A DNA stretch of 64,000 nucleotides, from assembly GCA_934045075.1 (NCBI GenBank), contig OW203744.1, positions 1,815,001 to 1,879,000 of the forward strand, written 5' to 3'. The position numbers and the translations under genes were made by a program. The notes under the pieces were generated by a model. It searched no databases. It worked only from the letters and a program-made list of their open reading frames with translations, and was not told the origin of the DNA. Each line of letters starts with the position of its first letter. Position 1 is the stretch's first letter. The DNA is from Yponomeuta sedellus. Taxonomy: Eukaryota; Arthropoda; Insecta; Lepidoptera; Yponomeutidae. Positions 50,328-60,261 of this stretch are shown here, in pieces.

Positions 50328-51912
50328 CGCCATAATCAATGCGCGTCAAGACTTTGTCCAGCCGATCTCTTCGAGTCCCGGCATATTCTTCGATAGAGTA
50401 GGAAAACTTGAAGTTATTAAGAGTCAGTTAAATGTAATTAGTTATGTAGATATTTCGTATATAAACCCCCACTTGACTAATCTTAATGAAGTTCTAGGCA
50501 CAGTTAGGTTCATGTGCCAACATTCTAATAATAATCGATGTGACGACATACTATCCCCATTGACAGTTCGTTATCATGACCTGAAGCGAGAATATGACTC
50601 TATCTCTCACTTAATTTCTAACAGAAGCAGACGCTCCGCTTGGTTTGGCATAATAGGTACAACATTCAAACATGTGTTCGGCACCCTTGACGAGGACGAC
50701 GCATTGAGGTACGATTCTGCTATTCAAACAGTCCAGGAGGACGAGAAAAAGCTAGCACAGCTCTTGAAAGATAATATTCTAATTACCTCGACAACCCTAA
50801 ATTCTTTTAAGCAAACTATTACGTCATTAAATTTGAATCAAGATAAGCTCACGGGAGCATTAAACGATTTGTTAAAACAAACAAATAATATTTCTAAGGC
50901 TGTAGATATATTGGGTTTCGAAACAAAGGTGAATTCCATATTTAGTAATCTTGAAAGCACCTTGCTTACTCTATCATTCCAACTAGAGGACCTCGCCAAT
51001 GCTGTTATCTTGAGTAGTCAAAACATACTACACCCATGCATACTTACACCGAGACAGCTATACCAGGAACTGGTCGAAAGCGACAGGCACTTACCTATAA
51101 ACACGCGGGTCCCTCTTACTCTAAACTTAAACAACATCCATTCAATTCTCAGTATATCTACTATTGCATGTTACTATTACAATGATAAGCTTGTTTTTGT
51201 ATTGCAAATTCCTCTTGTGACGAACGAGGAGTTTAATTTGTATCACAGTTTGGCCTTGCCCACTCCTCATGATGTAAAACAACAGAAGGCGTACAGCCTT
51301 ATACTACCTTCTAGTTCTTACATAGGTATTTCTAATGATAAGTTAACCTTCTGTAGTTTAGATAGTCTAGAGAAGTGCAAAGTGATAAGCTCTGAGTTCT
51401 TTTTATGCGAAATACCGATTATCCAGTTATCGAATGTCAACCCCACGTGTGAAAGTGAACTGTTAACAAAAACAATCAGTGCTCTCCCTGTGCAGTGTAC
51501 GACGAAAACAATCTACGGAAATCTCGATATTTGGAAACCACTGGTGAACAATAAGTGGATTTTTGTACAATCTCAACCATCTAAGATCTCCATTGATTGT
51601 GGTATTTCCGAGATAAGTGAACTAACAGTGTTTGGTACAGGTGTTTTACGTACTCCAGAACAATGCACCATTTACACTAAAAGTGCTCGACTTATATCTA
51701 CTAAATCTTCTGTAAACATAAGTATACCTATACCCAATTTAGATTTTAATATAATTAACGATTCGTGCTGTCTACTAGATAATACGTCTGTAGGGAAGAT
51801 TGTATCTCCCATATTACTACAGAACGTCGACTTAGACGATTTCACTGCTGATAAGAAAGTGTTATCAGATTTGGATAAAATCATAGAGGAAAAACCTCTC
51901 ATCCTGAAGTAA
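50328..51912 (+). CDS. env: Env, F-protein-like, ectodomain only
   Basis: The frame opens at 50302 and has no initiator ATG at its start. A TTTCTATTTCAG 3' splice site ends at 50327, so translation is predicted from a spliced mRNA using the ATG at 44454 (35 + 1585 nt is a whole number of codons). After a short surface-like segment comes a furin-type RSRR (50623-50634), directly followed by a fusion-peptide-like hydrophobic segment and FGTLDEDDA, the signature of baculovirus F / errantivirus Env proteins. A coiled-coil-like stretch and a Cys-rich ectodomain follow. Translation ends at TAA 51910, before the membrane anchor, so this copy would yield a soluble protein unless the stop is read through. 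Confidence 0.85.
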
Positions 51913-52134
51913 CAGGTTCACTACTTCAGTTTTATGTCTTTTATTACTATTATATTGCTTGCATTTGTTAGTTTTAAGGTAATTAAGTTGATTTCTAAAT
52001 ATAAAAATAAATTCTATGTTACAAAATCCACACCTACTGCTGTAAAAGCAACCCCTATTGCTGATGATGTCATAAGTGTAACGCAAAGTGAAGGCTCTCC
52101 TATTCCTGCACCACGATTAAAGGAAATCGTGTAA
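51913..52134 (+). other. Env membrane anchor and tail, severed by a stop
   Basis: The same frame as env, separated from it only by TAA 51910-51912. It encodes a hydrophobic transmembrane-like stretch (about 51937-51990) and a Ser/Thr/Pro-bearing cytoplasmic tail ending at TAA 52132. An in-frame ATG at 51934 would allow a 66-residue product, but I consider it the orphaned end of Env and not an independent gene. Confidence 0.8.
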
Positions 52135-52173
52135 CTTTATCCGAAATCGGGCATCATCCCCGAATTTCTGTCT

Positions 52174-52185
52174 TCAGCGGGGGGT
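52174..52185 (+). promoter_or_regulatory. Polypurine tract
   Basis: The CAGCGGGGGGT stretch immediately before the 3' LTR, with a run of six G, is the expected plus-strand primer site. Confidence 0.8.
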
Positions 52186-52473
52186 TGTTATATATTTGAT
52201 ATGTTTATAGAATTGCTGATGACCGATCCCAGACTGCTGCATAAGCTCATCATTTGTAATGGCTGAACCAGAGTGCGCTGGGGCAGTCAGTTCTACTCAA
52301 TCTCTGTTTCGGGACGGTCACGTCTTAAGATACTATATTTTCTACTTCTATTTCACTGTGTTCCAAGTCTATTTTCTATTTCCTTTGTGCCATGTTTTAA
52401 ATTGAGGGAATAAAATACTTTTTAATTAATAAATCTGTTTTTTAAAAACAATAAAGTCAGATCCCGTCTAACA
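52186..52473 (+). repeat. 3' LTR
   Basis: 288 bp, no difference from the 5' LTR seen by eye. It is followed by the target duplication GTAC. Confidence 0.97.
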
Positions 52474-52699
52474 GTACGTTCTTGCAGCGGCCAGCAAAAA
52501 AGGAATTGATGAACGTACAAAGTGCAGTTGTGTTTTCTCAAATAATGCGCGGAAATCAAAACTAAGTTGTACCTTTACTACTAGTACCTAGTACATTTCT
52601 AACAGGCAAAACTTTTTATTTGAATTCCAATTCCTTTTCAAAAACCATTACGAACAACAATAGTTATGTGTTATAAAAGGGTGCAATGTTGGTTTTAGC

Positions 52700-52935
52700 C
52701 GCGTGTCCTTGATGACCGAACTAGCAAAGAATTCTAAAATCGAATCAAAAATTAGAATCCCGAGGTTTGCGAGGGCATCAAAAGAGCACGAGTTGAAAAA
52801 TGTTTACACTCGAGTTCTTGATGACGATTGCTTGCTCGCAAAGAATTCTAAAATTGAATCAAAAATTAGAATCCTGAGCGTTAGCGAGGAAACCAATAGA
52901 GCACGAGGTGAAAAATGTTTGCACTCGAGTGCAAC
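52700..52935 (+). repeat. Two tandem units of about 110 bp
   Basis: AGCAAAGAATTCTAAAATCG at 52721 and CGCAAAGAATTCTAAAATTG at 52838 begin matching segments that continue through AATCAAAAATTAGAATCC to GAAAAATGTTTGCACTCGAG. The ORF crossing both is not a recognisable gene. Confidence 0.8.
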
Positions 52936-53039
52936 ACTTAAACTACCTCAGCAAGGAAATATGTAATGCAAACATAGTAGATTGTTAAACGAGGGTCGAA
53001 AGAATCAATTCCCGAGGCATTTAGGCATTTTTTCATTTA

Positions 53040-53170
53040 GAATGTAAGGAAAATAAAAACTAATTTTTTACCATTGTTTTTAATCGCAGATACTTAACAG
53101 ATTAGTATCCCCCCAATTCATATCGACCTTTTAAAATTTAAATATGGAACTCACCGCGTTATTGTTGCTA
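53040..53170 (+). repeat. Interspersed repeat shared with 35870-36055
   Basis: GGAAAATAAAAACTAATTTT, TTAGTATCCCCCCAATTC and AATATGGAACTCACCGCG. No ORF. Confidence 0.6.
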
Positions 53171-53354
53171 ATAGTCTAAATACCTCGGGAATTAATTCTT
53201 TCGACCTTTCGAAAATTTCAAAATTTAAATAAAATCTTTGACAAATTATCTCCTTACTTGCCATGTTTCGGAGTAAATGATAGTACCTTTTTCAAATTAT
53301 ATGTCGGATAATGAGTTTACTGAGTAATATATCTGGCTGGCAAAACACCACAGG

Positions 53355-53605
53355 TAATCGTCATCGTCAAGCTATACTAGTCCACCGCTGGACATAGCCC
53401 TCCCCTAAAGAGCGCCACGTTGTGCTATTATAGGGGGTAATGACTATAATCGCAAAAAGTGCGGCTTAATAAACGTTATTTTTGAGAAAGAATGGACAAT
53501 AAAACTCCAAACTTGGTTTTTTCAAATCCTCCTTGGTCCTAAATTAACAGAGTTTACATCGTCGTCAGGCTATACTAGTCCATTGCAGGACGTAGCCCAT
53601 AGAGT
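53355..53605 (-). repeat. RTE-1/SINE-E 3' end fragments
   Basis: 53358-53450 and 53560-53602 are two inverted pieces of the shared terminus (CAAGCTATACTAGTCCACCG; CAGGCTATACTAGTCCATTG), each preceded by CGTC-type tail repeats. Confidence 0.7.
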
Positions 53606-53636
53606 TTACATAATTATTGTAAAAAAGAGAACGCTG

Positions 53637-53693
53637 GGCAAAATATTTAATTAAAGCCAGTACAATGTACTGGCTTTAATTAAATATTTTGCC
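53637..53693. repeat. Perfect 57-nt palindrome
   Basis: 28-nt arms starting GGCAAAATATTTAATTAAAG are exact complements around a single central A. No similar sequence was noticed elsewhere in the window. Confidence 0.9.
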
Positions 53694-53699
53694 TAGTAC

Positions 53700-54345
53700 A
53701 TTTCACAGCAAATTGGATGTACCCAAGAATATTTTATGTTATATTTTTCTTCTTAGAATAACTTCATGCAGATCTCTTGTAACTTTACTTTGAATAAACA
53801 ATTATTATTATTAAGTATTATTATAGAATTATCCCCAAGATGTATGTCGAAGTAATGCTTAAATTTTCAAGCATATCCCCGGGTGTTACAGGTTAAGACC
53901 AAATAATTATCTTCCACATCACAATAATACGACCAGCACCAAAACTAGTGCTAATGGTATAACTAAACAAGAAAGAGAAAAGAGAAAACTCAAACACTGA
54001 ACCAAAGAATCGTCTTCCTCGAAATTCACGGTCGATGACAGGCATTTAACTTTGCATACATACTGCGTGACAAGACCCATCGACGACGAGAACAGTTATT
54101 AGTCCATTACTTATATTGTAGACGTTACATTAATCAACATGTAATATTAATTACGTATCCAGTGACGTGCGTTACGCTCCGAGTGGTGCAAATCATTGTG
54201 CATTGAGCTGTGGACTGAGAGACAAGCGCGCGCGACAGCGTACATTATAAACACATTTTGTACAACATTTTATCTTCCGGTAGACTCAGACTCCCAGACT
54301 CAGATCCAGCAACCCATGTCTATAATATGGGACAGAAAGACGTCG
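53700..54345. other. Non-coding, nothing recognised
   Basis: No gene or repeat recognised; a 68-codon frame at 54196 has no recognisable features. Confidence 0.4.
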
Positions 54346-54510
54346 TCGTCCTCGACGTCGTCAGGTTATACTAGTCCGCTGCTGAACATAGCCCTCCCCT
54401 AAAGAGCGCCACGTTGTGCTATCATAGAGGGTAATGCCCATAATCCCCACGCTGGGCATGCGGGTTGGGGATCGCAGTTCGTTGGAATTGTATTGCAGAC
54501 CCACCAGAAA
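54345..54510 (-). mobile_element. SINE-E 3' half
   Basis: GTCAGGTTATACTAGTCCGC (terminus with CGTC tail), CCCACGCTGGGCATGCGGG and ATCGCAGTTCGTTGG match the inverted SINE-E. Confidence 0.8.
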
Positions 54511-54589
54511 GACGTGTTATTGGTTAATCAATAATATTAATTACCGTTTAATCTCAAACGTAACTTTAATACCTATTCGCATAGTTTCG

Positions 54590-55000
54590 ACATTGAAGCG
54601 CTCGTGGCTTAGTCGAATCGAGTGATTGAAAACAATCAGTTGAGCTAAGAAACAACAGGCGTGGTCAGGTGCAGGATGGGTGACGGTCCCGTAACTACCG
54701 CTAGTGGCATTTTTTCTAATCGCTTTCGTGTTGCGCAAGGCACGTTAAACAATCGCTGCCGGCTGTCATGTAATGACAGTCTTTAAGCCATGTCGATGTC
54801 AGTCGCTAAGCCGCCCATAAGACATGAGGTTATCAAGCCTTATGGGCGGCTTGATAACTTCGGACAGTAAGGCCCGCTCCTGTCTTACAATCCTCCAACA
54901 ACCCGGACTTCACCCCCGTGGTGGAGTATAGCCTAACCTTCCTGCGATGCAGGAAGAGACCGTGCCCCAACAGTAGGGACATACAAGGGTTGACATCGAT
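54590..55000 (-). repeat. R370 copy with internal duplication
   Basis: Full block order from GAAGCGCTCGTGGCTTAGTC to ACATACAAGGGTTGACATCG. The GCCGCCCATAAG/CTTATGGGCGGC region is duplicated in inverse at about 54812-54850. Confidence 0.8.
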
Positions 55001-55114
55001 ATTTCCCACATTACAAAGGACAACATACGCCAAATCACATTTTTTGTAGCTCATATACGTCCCACAGCATGGCACGATAAAAATCGTGTTTTAAATCATT
55101 CAAATCATCTATAT

Positions 55115-55290
55115 CAATAATCAGCCCACATCAACACACTGCTGGGCATAGGAATCCTTTTTACTGCGCCATTCCTCACCGTCTTGTCCTGTCTATCTAT
55201 ATCTATCTATAATCAGCCCATATCAACCCACTGGTCCTGTGCTAATCTGATTCATTTCTGACCCGTAACCCTCGCGAATCGTCAATACGT
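55115..55290 (-). pseudogene. RTE-2 LINE 3' end, two pieces
   Basis: AATCAGCCCACATCAACACACTGCTGGGC and AATCAGCCCATATCAACCCACTGG are two inverted copies of the RTE-2 terminus. TCTATCTATATCTATC between them is the complement of its TAGATA tail. Confidence 0.75.
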
Positions 55291-55299
55291 TTTAATACA

Positions 55300-55650
55300 G
55301 AAAGTGCAAAAACAGGACACGACAGGCATTTTATATTATTTATGTGTACAATAAAAAAAACTATCTACTCATCTATGCCCATACTGAGACCATATCCGCT
55401 CTCCGCTCCGCTACACTAAGCGCTACCCCTTACACGCTTATTAAAAACGAATAGCGTTCCGTCCACGCCACTTTTACCGGAAACCCAGTGTAATAATCAT
55501 GTAGCTTGAATGTTTCAGTTGTTACATAGGATGTGGCCAAAAGAACAGCTGGCACACAATATTTTGATTCGTTATTTTTATCCCTTGATAGAATGGGATA
55601 GGTACAGCTATTTCAAGTGAGGTGGATCTGTATCTAAACGAAACGTTTTT
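55300..55650. other. Non-coding, nothing recognised
   Basis: No gene or repeat recognised. Confidence 0.4.
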
Positions 55651-55654
55651 AATA

Positions 55655-55842
55655 TTTACATACAGGCACATACATTGTTTCTGGCCTCAAATTAGGATAC
55701 CCTGTACCGTAGGAGCCAGAAACAGCGAAATCACAAACATGTAAACATCCAAGACCTGGGGTTTTTTGTCCCCAGTCGGGGTTCGAACCCGGGTCCTTTT
55801 GCAAGGTAGGCAGATGCACTACCGCTGGGCCACAGAGGTCGT
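55655..55842 (-). mobile_element. SINE-C copy
   Basis: ACATACAGGCACATACATTG, AATCACAAACATGTAAACATCC, inverted B box GGGGTTCGAACCC and head complement CCACAGAGGTCG. Confidence 0.8.
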
Positions 55843-55869
55843 CGTTTTATTATATAATACCAGCTGACG

Positions 55870-55935
55870 ACGCAAACGTTGTGTTGCCATATTAAACGTT
55901 GTGTTGCCATATTAAACGTTGTATTGCCATATTCA
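55870..55935 (+). repeat. Three tandem 21-bp units
   Basis: AACGTTGTGTTGCCATATT(AA) occurs three times in a row, the last with one change. Confidence 0.9.
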
Positions 55936-56164
55936 TTAGCCTAAGACCTATTCTCAGACCTACTAAATGTACACAAAAAAAATCATAAAAACCGGTGAAA
56001 CCGTTTCGCAGGACTTTGATAACAAACATCGTGACACGATATTTTTATATATTAGAAGCTATGACTTTTTAAAGTAATTTTTATGTAAGTAGTCGTCGTC
56101 GTCGTCAGGCTATACTAGTGCATAGTCCATTTATGTAGTCGCATTCACTTTTTCACTTTCGCTT

Positions 56165-56330
56165 TTATAAACCTATTTAGAGACTTAAAATTCCACCCAT
56201 GCCGGGATTCGAACCTGTGATCTCTGGCTATCCGTGCCAGCGCTCTTTCCAAGTGAGGTAATGGGCGACTCACCGGCGTCAGTGAAATTTCGAACCTCTT
56301 TGCAATATTCTCTGTATTACGTACAGAGAG
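56165..56330 (-). mobile_element. SINE-A partial copy
   Basis: Inverted: AAACCTATTTAGAGACTTAA, GGGATTCGAACCTGTGATC (mutated B box), then AATTTCGAACCTCTTTGC to TATTACGTACAGAG. Confidence 0.8.
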
Positions 56331-56519
56331 TTTTGCTTTTATAGGGAATATGGCTGTATACAAGCACGTGTCCGCGAGGGGTAAGTAGACACTATAGATC
56401 TGACGACTTTTCATGATATTATCTCTTTTTCAACTTATTTACCCAATTCTGATCGCACCCAGTTTTTTCTTATCATTTTAACCAGAACAGTCAGTTTTAA
56501 TTTTCTGATATCGATATCA

Positions 56520-56875
56520 ACCCTTGTATGTCCCCACTGCTGGGGCACGGGTCTCTTCCTGCATCTCAGGAAGGTTATGCCACCATGAGGGCTAAGTCTG
56601 GGTAGGTGGAGGATTGTAAGACAGTGTCGGGCCTTACTGTCAGAAATTATGAAGCCGCCCGTAAGGCCTCTGACATGACTTTACGACTGCTATTACATGA
56701 CAGCCGGCACCAACAGCTAAGCGTGCCTTGTAAAGCTCGGAAGCGCTCGGAAAAATGCCACTAGCCGTAGTCACGGGGCGGTCACGCATCCCGCACCTGA
56801 CCGCGCCTGTTGTTGCTTAACTCAAGTGACTGATTCTAATCATTCGGTTCGACTAAGCCACTAGCGCTTCTGATT
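56520..56875 (+). repeat. R370 full-length copy
   Basis: ATCAACCCTTGTATGTCCCC to GTTCGACTAAGCCACTAGCGC, full block order. Confidence 0.85.
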
Positions 56876-57221
56876 TACCTAAATTTGATTGAATTTAGCA
56901 TTGCCCTAGAGGCCAAAGAAGATGCTAAATATAATACAATATTGGCATTAAAATGATGAATATAATAAAATAAGAACATCGTTAATCATTCTACAATAGA
57001 AAGCAATTAGAGAGACAGCAGTTACAAAGCGAAACGGAACAATTTAGCATAATTATCCTTCCGCGCAAATACGCGAACGCCGGAAAACTCCGGAAAACCG
57101 CATCCAAAATTAGTTTTCGAACGTTTGACAAGACAAGACCATACAAATTTTCTTTATTGCCAGATATAAAAAGAACATTAAAAAAAATTTAAACTAATGT
57201 GTACATCTAAATACATATGCT

Positions 57222-57470
57222 GCTGTGTGGTGTCGGCTAGAGAATAGCACCAACCCAATTTTTCCCGCGGGTGTCGTAAAAGGCGACTAAGGGACACAAA
57301 CCGGGGGGTGGTCAGCAGCGCCCCCTGCATTACAATTCCACCGAACTGCGATCCCCAACCCGCATGCCTAGCGTGGGGATTATGGGCATTACCCCCTATG
57401 ATAGCACAACGTGGCGCTCGTTAGGGGAGGGCTATGTCCAGCAGTGGACTTGTATAGCCTGACGACGAAA
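57222..57470 (+). mobile_element. SINE-E full copy
   Basis: CTGCTGTGTGGTGTCGGCTAG, GGGTGTCGTAAAAGGCGACT, ACCCGCATGCCTAGCG and the RTE-1-type terminus CCAGCAGTGGACTTGTATAGCC with a GACGACGAA tail. Confidence 0.85.
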
Positions 57471-57547
57471 TATGTATGAGGTAAGGCAACATACACTTTT
57501 CAGAGAAACACATTTTAAATTGAAATGCTGTGGCAATAGGATGACCT

Positions 57548-57960
57548 TTCCTGACCTAGGTCCACGGACAGGTCCGGTGATAAGGCGCGTGATTTGTATT
57601 TACTTCACACTGGATTCCACGTACTTGAAAGCTTGAAACCATCCTCTTTGTTGATTTTTTTTTATTTCAATGAGTCGTTTTCAGCACAACTTCACAATGC
57701 ACTACACAGATGGCGCTTCTAGGCGTACTCATACCAGCAAGAACAAAGACACTTCTGTCAAATTTTGTTCAGCGCAGATCAATTTTGACAGCCGTATTCC
57801 GGTTCTTCTATGGCCACGCCTGTATGCGCCATCTATGAACTGTTTTGTAAATAAGAAAAAGGTGAATTTTATTGAATTAGGTATCACATCACACTTCACA
57901 CTTATATTATGCAGGCATGTCAAAATAAACTTAGCACTAATTATTCTGCCACGCTCAGCG
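57548..57960 (-). pseudogene. Penelope-like 3' region, copy 1
   Basis: TTTCCTGACCTAGGTCCACGGAC, GGTGATAAGGCGCGTGATTT and GGATTCCACGTACTTGAAAG match the inverted 3' region at 59280-59360. ATGAGTCGTTTTCAGCACAAC through GCAAGAACAAAGACAC to TTCTATGGCCACGCCTGTA is shared with 59678-60075. Confidence 0.7.
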
Positions 57961-58084
57961 TTGTGCCTCTGAAAGCATAATGTAAAATGTTGAGAAGAAA
58001 ATTTTGGTGCTAAATTGCAAAAGATAATACACAGTCTGTATATTCTTAAATGATTATTTAATAGACTAGTCGAATGATATATTT

Positions 58085-58400
58085 GAAATGCTCGTGGCCT
58101 AGCCGAAGCGAGTGACTCGAATCAATCACTCGAATCAATCACTTGAATTAAGCAACGACAGGCGCGGTCAGGCGGAGGATGAGTGACTACCGCTAGTGGC
58201 CGGCTGTCATGTAATGGCAGTTGTTTAGCCGTGTCAGAAGCCTTATGGACGGCTTGATAACTTCAGGCCCGCCACTGTCTTACAATCCTCCACCAACCCG
58301 GACTTGGCCCCCGTGGTGGAATATGGCCAACCTTCCTGCGATGCGATGCAGGAAAAGACCCGTGCCCCAGCAGTGGAGACATATAAGGGTTGATATCAAT
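58085..58400 (-). repeat. R370 copy, internally deleted
   Basis: ATGCTCGTGGCCTAGCCGAAG to ACATATAAGGGTTGATATC, missing the GCGCTTCCGTGCTTCG block. Confidence 0.8.
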
Positions 58401-58479
58401 GATACATGTGAAATAGCAGCACAGCACATCGATCTTTCTTCGGTCCATCCCCTGTGTACTAAGGGCATACATGCATGCA

Positions 58480-58569
58480 ATGCATGCATACATACATACA
58501 TACATACATACATACATACATACATACATACATACATACATACATACATACATACATACATACATACAT

Positions 58570-58636
<67 letters not shown>

Positions 58637-58779
58637 TACATACATACATACATACATACATACATACATACATACATACATACATACATACATACATACA
58701 TACATACATACATACATACATACATACATACATACATACATACATACATACATACATACATACATACATACATACATAG
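58480..58779. repeat. CATA / CA microsatellite
   Basis: A CATA tetranucleotide array with a central pure CA block at about 58586-58631. Long Tyr-Ile-His-Thr and Met-Tyr-Val-Cys frames on the two strands come from the array. Confidence 0.98.
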
Positions 58780-58799
58780 ATTCATACATACCCCTGTAT

Positions 58800-59075
58800 A
58801 CTAAGGGCATCAGCCGTTGCGTTGATGCCATCTTAAATTTTCTAAATTCACACTAAACGGCGGTTCATTCATTTTAATTAAGAGTCTAGGTTGCGGTCAG
58901 CCACGTGGCCAAACGTTTTAAACAATGCTGAATTGTACCTAAAAGGCTAGCCATGTAATCAAACGCCGTCTAATTAACTTTCCAGTCGCTGAATTAGACG
59001 GCTGATTGAACGAGTCGGCTGCGACAATCATAATAATCTCAGCATTGTAAGGTCTATCGACAGATAATGTGACTT
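58800..59075. other. Non-coding, nothing recognised
   Basis: AATTAGACGGCTGATTGAAC and its partial mirror CAAACGCCGTCTAATTAAC at about 58960-59000 form an imperfect hairpin. Nothing else recognised. Confidence 0.4.
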
Positions 59076-59079
59076 CTAA

Positions 59080-59550
59080 ATGAATCGCGATACTCATACA
59101 AAGTTATATAAACGGTACTAATCGCGATAATTTATTAGGTAAAACGTAAAGTTACCTTATTTCCCGACGTTTCGGCAGCGTTACAGTTGCCGTGGTCTCG
59201 CGTCGACTAAAGTGGCGAGTACAGTCAATTATTGTGGGCAGTCGCTTTCAGTTTTTCGCAGCTGGCCGACACACAACACTCACTACGTCTACGGACCGGT
59301 CCGGTGATAAGGCGCGTGACTTAGCACTGGATTCCACGTGCTTGAAAGCTTGAAACCATCCTATCTGTTGAAATTCTTGTGTTTTAATTGCTTCCCCAAC
59401 GATTCTTCGGTAATACTGTCGATCGGTTGAGAGAACTTTCGGTCGATGTAGCTCGATCCAGTGGTTCGTTCCGGCCTCCAATAAATGCTTAGCTATCACG
59501 GATTTCTTTACCTGTCTATTCTTGACTGCAGCAATGTGCTCTTTGACCCT
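59080..59550 (-). pseudogene. Penelope-like C-terminus and 3' UTR
   Basis: Minus frame encodes the end of a GIY-YIG domain: VKKSVIAKHLLEAG-like, NHWIELHRPKVLSTDRQYYR, EAIKTQEFQQIGWF. It is followed by a 3' UTR with the ACTGTAACGCTGCCGAAACG hairpin segment, ending near TTATCGCGATTAG. The RT core is absent. Confidence 0.8.
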
Positions 59551-60240
59551 TTCCTTTCCTGACCTAGGTCCCCGGACATGTCCGGTGATAAGGCGCGTGA
59601 TTTGTATTTACTTCACACTGGATTCCACGTACTAGAAAGCTTGAAACCATCCTCTGTGTTGTTTTTTTTTTTATTTAAATGAGTCGTTTTCTGCACAACT
59701 TCACAATGCACTACACAGATGGCAGTACTAGGCGTACTCATACCAGCAAGAATAAAATAAATAAAAATAAAATATTATTTATTATAAAATTCACGATTTA
59801 AAAAAGGGTAAAGACCCCGTACTAGGTAAAAACGTGTATTACGGAAGGTCCTGCTCTTTCGATTACCATGGTGGAAAAAAAACCATTTCGTAAAATAGTG
59901 AGTGGATAGTATACAGTTCGATATTACTTTTCAACAAAAGTTTAAAAGGAACTAAGAAATAACTATAAAACTAAATTTCATAAATTTCAAGAACAAAGAC
60001 ACGTCTGTCAAATTTTGTTCAGCGCAGATCAATTTTGACAGCCGTATTCCGGTTCTTCTATGGCCACGCCTGTAGCGCCATCTCTGAATTGTTTCGTGAA
60101 TTTCTGATGAAAAAGGCTCATTGCTTCCCGAACGATTCTTCGATAGTACTGTCGATCAATTGAGAGAACTTTTGGTCGATGTAGCTTGCGATTAAACCCG
60201 TTTAATATTATGTAACTATGACGGTTCCAGTCTAAATTAA
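59551..60240 (-). pseudogene. Penelope-like 3' region, copy 2, with insertion
   Basis: Repeats the 57548 copy from TTTCCTGACCTAGGTCCCCGG on. At 59745-59996 an AT-rich piece of about 250 bp is inserted between two CAAGAA hexamers. Beyond it, 60029-60195 encodes LHRPKVLSIDRQYYRRIVREA on the minus strand, another Penelope C-terminus. Confidence 0.75.
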
Positions 60241-60261
60241 TCATTAGTAGTAGTCGACGAA

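Larger units (their letters stand above)
43880..52473 (+). mobile_element. Complete errantivirus-like LTR retroelement
   Basis: An 8594-bp Ty3/gypsy-group endogenous retrovirus in the order LTR, primer-binding site, gag, pol (PR-RT-RH-IN), env, polypurine tract, LTR. The 4-bp target duplication GTAC is at 43876-43879 and 52474-52477. The LTRs are both 288 bp, start TGTTA and end TAACA, and look identical by eye, so insertion is recent. The presence of env and a GPY/F-ended integrase without a chromodomain fits the insect errantivirus branch. gag and pol are intact. env carries one in-frame stop before its membrane anchor. Replication uses host RNA pol II transcription and a tRNA-primed reverse transcription step. 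Confidence 0.97.

Noticed and set aside
50473..50475. TTG at 50473 as the env start
   Set aside because: The frame is open back to 50302 and begins at a strong splice acceptor; a spliced start is more likely.
51934..52134. A separate 66-residue membrane protein gene
   Set aside because: It is in the same frame as env directly after one stop codon and has the expected anchor and tail of Env; its ATG is probably incidental.
58221..58856. Several 100-210-codon frames rich in Tyr-Ile-His-Thr or Met-Tyr-Val-Cys
   Set aside because: All are translations of the CATA/CA microsatellite and the neighbouring R370 copy.
59160..59210. Hammerhead ribozyme in the Penelope-like 3' UTR
   Set aside because: Penelope-like elements often carry hammerheads and a CGAAAC motif is present after a small stem, but I found no CUGANGA core next to it. 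A covariance-model search would decide.
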